Shown here: piece by piece, positions 18,365 through 26,364 of the stretch
Layout: every line of letters starts with the position of its first letter
Numbering within the stretch: the first letter of the stretch is position 1
Notes under the pieces: generated by a model
Told to the model about the DNA's origin: nothing
What the model saw: only the letters and a program-made list of their open reading frames with translations
Databases searched by the model: none
Translations under genes and position numbers: made by a program
NCBI GenBank assembly: GCA_025060195.1
Contig: JANXCQ010000018.1
Location: 1 to 64,000, forward strand
Direction: 5' to 3'
DNA from: Gemmatales bacterium
GTDB taxonomy: Bacteria > Planctomycetota > Planctomycetia > Gemmatales > HRBIN36
DNA length: 64,000 bases

Positions 18365-19375
18365 TGAAGCAAGGCTGTCGGCCAGCGCTTCGATAACTAA
18401 GGCCAGTTGCAATCGGCGATCAATCTGGTAGTCGGCTAACAGGCAGCGGTCAAGCGCGCGCATCAGTACTGACAGGGGGACACGCTCTGCCAGGGCCGCG
18501 ACCTGAGTCCGTTCCTGAGCACTGGCATCGGCCACGCTCTGGAGCCCTAATTGCTGGGCCAGAGCCCGACGAAATAACTCGACAAGAAACTCAACGGCCA
18601 AATGAGCGCGCCGTCGTTGCAAGGCGCTATTCGCACCTGCCGCTTCGACGAAGGTGAGAATGCTTTGCCCCAGGGCGACGACATCGGTGCGGCCAGTGCT
18701 CAGCATTTCATAGAGCTTTTGCCGCAACGCCCAGACGTCGGGCTGAGCCAGTAACCGCGCCCGCGCTAAGCTTCCCTGGGCCAGGCGCGCCAATCGGAAT
18801 GCTTCGGCCTGCGACTTCACCAGACCCTCGCGTTGCAACCACTTCGCCACGACGTCCTCGGGCAACGGTCGGAAATAAATTACTTGACAACGCGAACGGA
18901 TGGTCGGCAACTGATAGTCCGGACTGGTGCCCACCAGGATGAGCACTGCTTGAGGCGGCGGTTCCTCGAGAGTTTTCAGAAACGCATTCGCAGACTCCTC
19001 ATTCAGCGCGTCGGCGTCGTCTAGAATTACCACACGATACCGACCTCGGGCCGCTTTCATGCCCAGCAGGCGAATCACCTCGTGAATCAACTCGATAGGA
19101 AACTCATGCTTATCGCTCGGCAGGCCTATTTCATGAAAATCGGGATGGGTCTGGGCTGCGAACCAGCGACAGGCTGGACAATTACCGCAGGCGTCGAACT
19201 CATTCCCCGCACGGTTTTCGCACAGCAAGGTCTCGGCCAACGCCCGGGCAAAGGTGTGTTTGCCTACCCCTTCAGGACCCACGAACAAATAGGCATGCGC
19301 TAACCGACCCGCTTGCACCGCCTGGGCAAATTTGCGATGCCAATGGTCATGACCGAGTATTTCCCGAAAGGACAC
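18356..19375 (-). CDS. holB: DNA polymerase III delta' subunit
   Basis: Delta' is part of the clamp loader that places the sliding clamp on DNA. The AAA+ domain has the glycine loop GPEGVGKHT (33-41), the zinc-type cysteines C52, C63, C66, C69 (LCENRAGNEFDACGNCPAC), the Walker-B-like VVILDDADAL and the SRC motif in IRSRCQVI. Unlike E. coli HolB, this copy keeps an intact P-loop-like sequence. The length of 339 is normal. Its start overlaps the end of tmk by 29 bases, and this tmk-holB order is common in bacteria. Confidence 0.92.
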   Translation of the reverse strand: MSFREILGHDHWHRKFAQAVQAGRLAHAYLFVGPEGVGKHTFARALAETLLCENRAGNEFDACGNCPACRWFAAQTHPDFHEIGLPSDKHEFPIELIHEVIRLLGMKAARGRYRVVILDDADALNEESANAFLKTLEEPPPQAVLILVGTSPDYQLPTIRSRCQVIYFRPLPEDVVAKWLQREGLVKSQAEAFRLARLAQGSLARARLLAQPDVWALRQKLYEMLSTGRTDVVALGQSILTFVEAAGANSALQRRRAHLAVEFLVELFRRALAQQLGLQSVADASAQERTQVAALAERVPLSVLMRALDRCLLADYQIDRRLQLALVIEALADSLASLL

Positions 19376-19973
19376 GCCCTACCTCACTTCGCAAGTCCGC
19401 TTGAACCTCGGCAGGTGAGCGATCGGCATTGACGACAACTATTGTAGCAGGACATCGTTGCGCTTCCGCGAGATAACCCGCACGCACGCGGCCGAGAAAT
19501 TCCATACCCCGTTGCTCAAATTGGTCGCGCCACTCTGCCTTGCGCTGGCGTGCCCGTTCCGGAGGCAGGTCGAGAACTACGGTCAAGTCGGGCAACGTCT
19601 CCGCCGTGGCCCAACGCCCTAATTCCCAGATACGTTCGGGGCAAATGCCCCCTGCGTACCCCTGATAAACCACGCTGGCCAGTAAGAACCGATCCGCCAG
19701 GACAATCTCACCGCGCTGCAGCGCCGGCCGAATCACTTCCGTCACTAGCTGAGCACGACTGGCCATGAACAACAACAATTCTGTCATCGCGCTGGCGCCA
19801 TTTACACTCAGCAGGATTTCTCGTATCCGCTCCCCGATGGCCGTTCCCCCTGGGTCCCGGCAGAGAACTACGCCATAACCCCTCTCCCGCAGCCAATCAG
19901 CCAAGAGTTGACATTGCGTGGTTTTGCCGGCACCATCCACACCTTCGACACAGAAGAACCAGCCGCGGGACAT
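19347..19973 (-). CDS. tmk: Thymidylate kinase
   Basis: Tmk phosphorylates dTMP to dTDP for DNA synthesis. P-loop EGVDGAGKTT is at residues 10-19, the DPGGT motif at 40-44 (RDPGGTAIGERIRE), DRF at 94-96 and the LID-type arginines in LPPERARQRKAEW. At 208 residues it is of normal length. It starts at ATG 19973 and overlaps holB downstream, which indicates translational coupling. Confidence 0.95.
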   Translation of the reverse strand: MSRGWFFCVEGVDGAGKTTQCQLLADWLRERGYGVVLCRDPGGTAIGERIREILLSVNGASAMTELLLFMASRAQLVTEVIRPALQRGEIVLADRFLLASVVYQGYAGGICPERIWELGRWATAETLPDLTVVLDLPPERARQRKAEWRDQFEQRGMEFLGRVRAGYLAEAQRCPATIVVVNADRSPAEVQADLRSEVGRVLSGNTRS

Positions 19974-20145
19974 ATGACCAGCTCGATGCTTGCGCTGCCT
20001 GAGGCCGGGAAGTCAGACTTTCTCGCGCTGCGATTGCTCCGTTTTTCGTTCTTTCACAGTTGCGACTTCCCCTGGTGTGAGCTATGCGATTCGGTAAGAG
20101 TCACTGAGCGTTCCGCCAGCGCCGTGTTCGCGCGCGTGCCCAGTC

Positions 20146-20442
20146 CTATTCGGCAGGAGCGGTTGTTTCACTGGCGTCAGGATGAGAGGCAACAGGCCAA
20201 TCCAATACTTGCAATCGCGCGATCACTTGTCCCACACGCAAGATTTCGCTTGGCCCGACCAGACGTTCGACCAAAACCCCATCGGCAGGCGCGTCGAAAT
20301 CGACGACGGCACCACTGACGAGCAATTCGGCCAAAGGGTCGCCCTCCTGCAACTCATCCCCCTCCTGAGCATACCACAAACTCAGGCGGATGGGATAATC
20401 GGGAGGGAATCCCAAATCGGGAACGCGAATGTCAAGGAGCAT
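20146..20442 (-). CDS. Lipoyl-like domain protein lacking the acceptor lysine
   Basis: This 98-residue protein has the sequence pattern of a lipoyl/biotinyl domain: EGDELQEGDPLAELLV, DFDAPADGVLVERLV and the closing RVGQVIARLQ. In true lipoyl domains the hairpin turn reads DKA with the modified lysine; here it reads SGA (residues 43-45), so no lysine is available for lipoylation. The ATG at 20442 is chosen because it starts the domain at LLDIRVPDLG and overlaps the end of lipA by 11 bases. It is immediately downstream of lipA, so it is probably made together with the lipoate enzymes. It could be a docking partner or a binding scaffold rather than an acceptor; that is inference. Confidence 0.75.
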   Translation of the reverse strand: MLLDIRVPDLGFPPDYPIRLSLWYAQEGDELQEGDPLAELLVSGAVVDFDAPADGVLVERLVGPSEILRVGQVIARLQVLDWPVASHPDASETTAPAE

Positions 20443-21406
20443 GACGGCCCGGCACCATTTCCTCCGCGTGATAACTGGAGCGAACGAAAGGCCCACTGGC
20501 TACGTGAACAAAGCCCATTCTTTTTGCGATATCCCCCAGTTCGGCAAATTCCTCAGGCGGCACATAACGCACCACGGGCAAGTGATGGTCGCTGGGGGCC
20601 AAGTATTGTCCCAAAGTCAGGCAATCGCAACCGTGCTGACGTAGGTCGGCCAGAACCTCCAGCAACTCCTCCCGCGTTTCGCCCAGGCCCAGCATCAGCC
20701 CACTCTTGGTCACAATCTGCGGCGCTCGCGCCTTGACATAGGCAAGCAATTGTAAACTGCGCTGGTAATCAGCACGTCCCCGTACACGCCGATACAACCG
20801 CGGCACGGTTTCGACGTTGTGATTGTAAACATCGGGCGCCGCCTCTACGACGCGCTCCACAGCCCGCCAGTTGCCCAGGAAATCCGGCGTGAGCACTTCG
20901 ACCGTGGCTTGCGTGGCCTGACGTACAGCCAGGATACAACGATAGAAATGCTCAGCCCCGCCATCGGGCAAATCGTCCCGAGTAACTGACGTGATTACCA
21001 CATGACGTAGGCCCAAGCGCCGAACCGCCTCGGCCAGTCGCGCCGGCTCATCGGCCTCGACAGGCAGGGGTCTGCCTCGAGCCACAGCACAAAAGCCGCA
21101 AGGTCGAGTGCAGATGTTCCCCAAAATCATAAAGGTAGCGGTGCGTCGACTGTAACATTCTGGCAAATTAGGACAACGTGAGTTCTCGCACACCGTTTCC
21201 AGACGCAGGGCGCGGAGCAACCGATGGGTGTAGAATCCTTCGTTACCTCGGGGTAACGGTTTCTTCAGCCACTTGGGCAGCCTTCGTCCCCGGTCCGAAG
21301 GCTGAGTTGGACGCGGCCAGGAATGGCCTGGCCCCGCGTCGCGGCTCAATCCCCGACTCTCGTCCTGCGACTCCGCTTCAGCTTGGAGCAGAGGTAATGG
21401 CTGCAC
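20432..21406 (-). CDS. lipA: Lipoyl synthase
   Basis: LipA is a radical SAM enzyme that inserts two sulfurs into octanoyl groups on carrier domains to make lipoyl cofactor. The auxiliary cluster motif is CENSRCPNLPEC (C73, C78, C84), the radical SAM cluster CTRPCGFC (C99, C103, C106), and the C-terminal serine motif RSSYHAEE is present. The N-terminal 45 residues are an unusually long, polar leader; GTG 21406 is the first start, but translation could begin nearer residue 41. It overlaps the LipB-like gene by 29 bases. Confidence 0.93.
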   Translation of the reverse strand: MQPLPLLQAEAESQDESRGLSRDAGPGHSWPRPTQPSDRGRRLPKWLKKPLPRGNEGFYTHRLLRALRLETVCENSRCPNLPECYSRRTATFMILGNICTRPCGFCAVARGRPLPVEADEPARLAEAVRRLGLRHVVITSVTRDDLPDGGAEHFYRCILAVRQATQATVEVLTPDFLGNWRAVERVVEAAPDVYNHNVETVPRLYRRVRGRADYQRSLQLLAYVKARAPQIVTKSGLMLGLGETREELLEVLADLRQHGCDCLTLGQYLAPSDHHLPVVRYVPPEEFAELGDIAKRMGFVHVASGPFVRSSYHAEEMVPGRHAP

Positions 21407-22142
21407 TCTCGTTCACCCGTCTCATTAGCCAAGGATGTTCCAACGAAACACTCACTGCAGAATATTCTAATTGGCGGCAAAGGTGCTGTAAGAGAAACTG
21501 CCGCACTTCTGCAGGACGAATGCGACGACGACACTCCCGCTCTAACGAGGTCATCGGCGGAGCGCCGTAACTGGTCCTGACGAATGGATACCAAGTCAAA
21601 TCGGGTCCGACATTGAGCACAGCACCAAAGCGGGTAACTCCCTGCCGAACATGCACCCCCAGGCAAGCAATGGGCCGGCCATGAACCTGCACTTCAGTTT
21701 CCGCAGCTGATGGGACCTCCGCGGGCAAAAGATAATCCCGGACCGTATCTACTAAGGCCTGCCGTAGGCGCTGCAAGTAATTCGCTACTGACCAACCCAG
21801 CGACGTTAGCGGCACCACGAGATAAAGCGCCAGTTGGCCCGGGAGATGTAACCAACATCCCCCACCGCGATTAACCCAATGAACTGGCCAATTGCGGCGA
21901 CGCAGTTCGTCAAGATCAAGCAACACATGGCGATAACTCCCTTGCCGACCGACAGTGATACACGGCTCATGTTCGCAAAATACCACGCTGGATCGCCGAT
22001 AATGAATAGCCTCGGCGACTAGTAGGTTCTGCAATTGGATGGCTGAAGACCAAGCCATTTGCCCCAAGAGATACGCACGCAAGGAGTGTTCCTGAGATGC
22101 GCGATAAGCTGCCCAAGCTCGGTTGCTGTTTTCCAACAGCAT
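21378..22142 (-). CDS. LipB-like octanoyltransferase homologue without catalytic Lys/Cys
   Basis: LipB moves octanoyl groups from acyl carrier protein to lipoyl domains. This 254-residue homologue keeps the fold markers: YLLGQM, CEHEPCITVGRQG (56-68), and NRGGGCWLHLPGQLALY (91-107), equivalent to RGGxxTYHGPGQ. The two catalytic residues, however, appear changed. The Lys before IAxLG is Pro157 (HGRPIACLG), and the acyl-enzyme Cys of the NPCG motif is Ser/Thr in FVRTSYGAPPMTSL (about 187-200). It may act by another mechanism, have a non-enzymatic role, or be a cofactor-transfer paralogue. It is directly upstream of lipA and starts at ATG 22142. Confidence 0.8.
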   Translation of the reverse strand: MLLENSNRAWAAYRASQEHSLRAYLLGQMAWSSAIQLQNLLVAEAIHYRRSSVVFCEHEPCITVGRQGSYRHVLLDLDELRRRNWPVHWVNRGGGCWLHLPGQLALYLVVPLTSLGWSVANYLQRLRQALVDTVRDYLLPAEVPSAAETEVQVHGRPIACLGVHVRQGVTRFGAVLNVGPDLTWYPFVRTSYGAPPMTSLERECRRRIRPAEVRQFLLQHLCRQLEYSAVSVSLEHPWLMRRVNESAAITSAPS

Positions 22143-22399
22143 AAAGGTTTATCCTGTGGCAGTGGTTTTTCAGTGTCAGAGCTTTCTTATCTATGATGGC
22201 AGAGTTTTAGCGACAGGCAAGCATGTGAACCGAATTTTCCAGAATTATTGTGACGCTGCGTCAAGACTCCGTTGTGCCAACATCGGCGTCTATTCGGGCA
22301 GCCCGTTATCCGAGCGCCCACGCCTATGGCGAGCGCCGGGGAACTTGCTACACTAGATAACAGGCGACGCTGTTCGGATTGGAGCGAAGGAAGGGAATT

Positions 22400-23320
22400 A
22401 TGCCAGCGCAGGATCGCCAAGTCGAAGTCATTTATCACTTCGCGCGGTTGCAGCTTCCGAGAGTGTGTTTAGGCCGTGAGGCGTTTCGCCAACATTTGCA
22501 AAGAATGTATCAACTGGCAGTCAGTAAAACGCCCCATCTGGATAAGAAGACTTATTACGAACGCTTGTATGCCGTGGACGCGCTGCTTGCGTCGGCCTGT
22601 TTAGAACGGGAAGAGTCCGCCTGGGAGTACCTGTTCGCAGCGCGTGCAGGGCAGGGAGACCAGTTGTTGCTCGACGCTTTGCGGAAGCGAGCCAGCCGAT
22701 TATTCCCACGCGACGAGGAGCGGCAGGAAGCCGCCATAGCCGACTTCTGGAGTCATCTACTTGTTCCCGAGACGCCCGGCTCAGTTCCTATTCTGGCCCG
22801 TTACGATGCGCTGCGCCCCTTAGTTCCCTGGCTGATCCGCTCGTTTCAGAACTGGCATATATCCCGCCTGCGTTCGCCTCAGGAACGTGTGGAAAATTTG
22901 CCTGACGACGATCTATTGCCTTTACCCGCTCAGGCGCATCATACATCCGACCCCAGCGATACTTGGCGTGAGGTTTTTCGGGAAGCAGCCTTCAGTTGGC
23001 TGGAGAGCTTGAGCGAAGAAGAGCTATTGCTGCTGGGGCTGCGTTGGCGCTTTCGTTTGAGCCAACGGGAGGTAGCCCAACTAGTTGGCGTTCATGAAGG
23101 CACGATCTCGCGTAAGCTGGCGCAATTGCGCGACCGTTGCCTTGATTATCTGGAGCGTCGGCTCGAACAAGCGGGCTGGGCTGGTGAAGACCTCACGGAC
23201 CTGCTCTACCACGAGATGGGGCCCGTGCTGCTGGAAGCCCCCCGTTGCTCGCTTCAAGCCATGGCCCATCTCTTAGCGTCGCGCGGTTTATCCGCTCCTC
23301 AGGAAAGCGCCATCCCCTAA
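22400..23320 (+). CDS. ECF-like RNA polymerase sigma factor
   Basis: This 306-residue protein has sigma regions 2 and 4 of the extracytoplasmic type. Region 2 lies around residues 65-150 (EEAIADFWSHLL-like stretch, then LRPLVPWLIRSFQNWHIS). Region 4 is clear: LSEEELLLLGLRWRFRLS, then the helix-turn-helix QREVAQLVGVHEGTISRKL. N- and C-terminal extensions make it longer than the usual 180-200 residues. ATG 22400 is chosen because GGAAGGG lies upstream; TTG 22379 would be an alternative. It lies 102 bases upstream of a Ser/Thr kinase gene on the same strand; such sigma/kinase pairs are common in planctomycetes. Confidence 0.8.
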   Translation: MPAQDRQVEVIYHFARLQLPRVCLGREAFRQHLQRMYQLAVSKTPHLDKKTYYERLYAVDALLASACLEREESAWEYLFAARAGQGDQLLLDALRKRASRLFPRDEERQEAAIADFWSHLLVPETPGSVPILARYDALRPLVPWLIRSFQNWHISRLRSPQERVENLPDDDLLPLPAQAHHTSDPSDTWREVFREAAFSWLESLSEEELLLLGLRWRFRLSQREVAQLVGVHEGTISRKLAQLRDRCLDYLERRLEQAGWAGEDLTDLLYHEMGPVLLEAPRCSLQAMAHLLASRGLSAPQESAIP

Positions 23321-23371
23321 GTGAGAGAAACCTGAGCTGGCTTACCCTCGTCTAAAATTAACGTAAATTTC

Positions 23372-23393
23372 TTTTGGTAAATTTTTGGTAAAT
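23372..23393 (+). repeat. Tandem 11-bp repeat upstream of the kinase gene
   Basis: Two exact copies of TTTTGGTAAAT follow each other directly, with a partial copy (GTAAATTT) at 23363. The block is strikingly A/T-rich compared with its surroundings. It lies 30 bases before the kinase start codon. A spacing of 11 bp would place the two copies on the same face of the helix, so a regulator-binding site is possible. Confidence 0.5.
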
Positions 23394-23422
23394 TCTTTTT
23401 TCACGAAGAGGAGGTTGGGTGT

Positions 23423-24673
23423 ATGTCTAGCCATGCCACGGTGAGCGCCGTTCAGCTAGAAGAAGAGCGCTTGTTACACGGCCTGATCAGTCGGGGACTG
23501 CTCTCCGAAGAAGAGGTTGTGGAGTGTCGAAAAGCATTGCCCGCGGGGCAAGGTGTTGCCGAGTTATTGCGGGAGTTGGTCAAACGAGGCTACTTGACCG
23601 TAAGCCAGGGCCGGCGTGTTTTACGCAATTTGGACACGTTACTCCATCAACAAATTCCCGGATACCTGCTCCTGGAAAAATTAGGCGAAGGCGCTATGGG
23701 GGCAGTGTACAAAGCCAAGCAGATCAGTGTCGATCGGCTGGTGGCTATCAAAATTCTCAAACCCGCCTTGGCAGAGAACCGCGGGTACATCCAGCGCTTT
23801 TTGCGCGAGGCAAAAATCGCGGCCCAACTCAGCTCCAATAACATTGTCCAGGCCATTGACGCAGGGGTCGCAGGCAGGATTTACTATTTCGTCATGGAAT
23901 ATGTAGAAGGACGCACTATCAAGGAAGAACTTAACTCCGGCCGCGTCTTTGACGAAAAAGAGGCGATCGAGATTGGTTTGCAGGTGGCTCAAGCCCTGGA
24001 ACACGCCCATCGCCGGGGGCTGGTGCATCGCGACGTGAAACCTGCCAACATCATCGTCACGCGTGAAGGCATCGTCAAACTTGCCGATCTCGGTCTCGCC
24101 CGGCATTGTCGCGACTTGGAGCTAGACAAACTGGAAAAGGGTCTGACCATTGGCACACCATTTTATATCGCCCCAGAACTCATCCAGCTGAAGACCGAAC
24201 CGGACATCCGCGCCGATATTTATTCCTTAGGCGCTACGCTCTATCACATGGTTACCGGGCAACCTCCGTTTCCCTATCAGGACGTCCAAAAGGTACTCAT
24301 CGCCCATCTCCGAGAAAAACCGAAGCCTCCCGACCAGATCAACCCGGATCTGTCCGGTGGTTTCTGTGCAGTACTGGAACGGATGATGGCGAAAGACCGA
24401 GCCAAACGTTATCACTCCCCGGCCGGGGTGATTGTCGATCTGGAATGCCTGCTCCGGGGTGAACCGCCGCAACTGGCCCACGAGGTTTCCTCACGCCAGC
24501 AGCAACACATCGAGGCGCTCAAGTCCTTGGCCGACAGTGAAGTGGTCGAAACCCACGCCGGAGACATTGAATATGAACCGTCCAAGTCCTCTTCAACCTA
24601 CACCTTAGCCTGGATCAGCCTGCTCCTGCTCAGCCTGGCCTTGAACGTGTACTTACTCTTTTTCCGCCACTAA
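23423..24673 (+). CDS. Transmembrane serine/threonine protein kinase
   Basis: This 416-residue eukaryotic-like kinase phosphorylates Ser/Thr. The N-terminal 80 residues form a helical module (LLHGLISRGLLSEEEVVECR). The kinase domain has the glycine loop GEGAMGAV (88-95), Lys110, Glu129, the catalytic loop HRDVKPAN (202-209) and the metal motif as DLG (222-224) rather than DFG. One transmembrane helix lies at the C-terminus (about 391-412). ATG 23423 follows GAGGAGG. The preceding sigma factor is a candidate partner. The substrate is unknown. Confidence 0.93.
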   Translation: MSSHATVSAVQLEEERLLHGLISRGLLSEEEVVECRKALPAGQGVAELLRELVKRGYLTVSQGRRVLRNLDTLLHQQIPGYLLLEKLGEGAMGAVYKAKQISVDRLVAIKILKPALAENRGYIQRFLREAKIAAQLSSNNIVQAIDAGVAGRIYYFVMEYVEGRTIKEELNSGRVFDEKEAIEIGLQVAQALEHAHRRGLVHRDVKPANIIVTREGIVKLADLGLARHCRDLELDKLEKGLTIGTPFYIAPELIQLKTEPDIRADIYSLGATLYHMVTGQPPFPYQDVQKVLIAHLREKPKPPDQINPDLSGGFCAVLERMMAKDRAKRYHSPAGVIVDLECLLRGEPPQLAHEVSSRQQQHIEALKSLADSEVVETHAGDIEYEPSKSSSTYTLAWISLLLLSLALNVYLLFFRH

Positions 24674-24752
24674 AGCGGCCACCCGTCGCCTTCAGACAAG
24701 CAGGGTTACGCTCCGAGACGCCGTTTCGTATTTATGCGGTAACACACTGATC

Positions 24753-25538
24753 CTAATTCGTGTTCTCGGCAATTTTGGCCCCAGGGTTGCCCTCTTTCAA
24801 CCCTAGAACCGAGGAGCCATGGACCTCATCACGAGGGCCGCAGGAAGAATGTGCCAGATGCGACCTGACCGCCTCTCCGGTGTCCTCAGGAACCGATGCC
24901 CCAGCACTTAGTAACGTTTGCCCACGCTGGCAAGTGAGCCGGCGCACGAACCAAACATGCAGGCGCCACACCAGGAATGAGCCTATCACTATCAGGCCGA
25001 TTAAGAGTAATCCATAGCGCCAAGTATCGAATTCATGGAACCAGCATCGCATCGTGTCGCCGCAGTAATAACCGCCTAAGACCAGCACCCCGCCTACCAC
25101 GCTGAGAAACACCGCATCGTAGGCGACAAATCGCCACCAGGGATAATGCAACATTCCTGCCGACACAAAGGCTCCCGTGCGTAACCCAGGAACAGGTAAC
25201 AAGCGGGCTGTGATAAGTACCAACGTACCTGACTTACGACACCAGGCTTGGAGAGAGCCCTGGAGTGGCGGACTAAGCCATTGATTCAGGCCTACAGCCA
25301 ATAACAGCTTTCTGCCGCCCCATCGTCCCAGCAAATAAAGTCCCAAGTCAGTGGTCATGACCCCAAGTACCGCCGCTACCAACGCTAACCCGGGATGCAA
25401 CTCCCAAGCACCCACTGCTAACCCCCAAGCCAACAGCGCGGGTTCTTCCGGCATCACCAACGCCACAAGCAGCATCGAAGCGAAAATCGTCCCATAAGCA
25501 CATAATCCCGTTTGTAGCGCGGTTAGCCAGGTATCCAC
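24753..25538 (-). CDS. DedA-family (VTT domain) membrane protein
   Basis: DedA proteins are polytopic inner-membrane proteins; members have been linked to undecaprenyl phosphate or phospholipid movement. Visible segments: LVALVMPEEPALLAWGLAVG, then LGVMTTDLGLYLLGRWGG, the VTT-domain core RLLPVPGLRTGAFVSAGML (F-x-R-x3-PG-x-R type, here ITARLLPVPGLR) and two C-terminal membrane helices. The protein starts at GTG 25538, with GAGAGGAT upstream. The last 60 residues are polar. A convergent neighbour is the kinase gene. Confidence 0.85.
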   Translation of the reverse strand: MDTWLTALQTGLCAYGTIFASMLLVALVMPEEPALLAWGLAVGAWELHPGLALVAAVLGVMTTDLGLYLLGRWGGRKLLLAVGLNQWLSPPLQGSLQAWCRKSGTLVLITARLLPVPGLRTGAFVSAGMLHYPWWRFVAYDAVFLSVVGGVLVLGGYYCGDTMRCWFHEFDTWRYGLLLIGLIVIGSFLVWRLHVWFVRRLTCQRGQTLLSAGASVPEDTGEAVRSHLAHSSCGPRDEVHGSSVLGLKEGNPGAKIAENTN

Positions 25539-26364
25539 GACTTTTCATCCTCTCTCTTGACTACTACCAGCGTGTTGCACTGCTTGCGTCAAGCCCGCGA
25601 AGTGAGTAGTAGGCTTGCGATTATGCCATGCGTTTCCTTTGCGAAAAGTCTAATCTAAACTGAGGTGCCATGTTGGTCCATCTCGCGGGATAAGTGAAGC
25701 ACTGCTACGTTGACGTCCTTGTTACCTCGGAACATTTTCTAGGGGACAAAACCTCATTCGCGACAGGGAAAACCGCACGCCTACCATAGTTTTCCACGAG
25801 GGGAGAGACGTAACCGCCTAAGGCACGTACACGCTTTCTCCTGCACCTCCGCATAATCCACTGCCAACGGACAGGACAAGAATGGCCATCGGATGCCGAA
25901 AAGCTTTACGCGCCGGGCATTGGGCAAGACGCCCGACGAGAAGAACATGCCTTGATACGGTCTCCGAGCTCAGGCTTGGCAAGGCAGTGTTCGGCGCACA
26001 GCTTTCGCCAGGGACAGCAGTCAACACAGCCACTGGGAGTGCCTGTTGCTGTGCTCTAGCGACCAGCCAGACTCCCGCTACCCTCACTTTTTTCCTAAGA
26101 CCACTGACTCAGGGGACACCTGCCGTGGGTTATTTATCCTGCACGAGAGTTATGTCCGGGGCTTTGCTCCTGGGAGTGGGACAATGCAGCCTTTGAGCGA
26201 ATTCCTAAAGGTATGCAAGCAAGTCGCTGGGAAGCGGTTCGAGCGAAACTGGAACACGTCACACCACACTATGGCCCAGCACACGACTTTGATTGTAAAG
26301 TCGACTGAGGCCCGCCAGGGGAGAAGTTCTGACGCGGTGGTCTTGGAGCCGCTGTTACTATCCG
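25539..26364. other. Long intergenic region, no gene seen
   Basis: This 826-base stretch lies between the start of the DedA gene and the end of the giant haem-protein gene. Short frames on both strands have no recognisable content, start signals or domain composition. It is not A/T-rich and holds no evident repeat. It may contain regulatory signals or the remains of a lost gene. Confidence 0.4.
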
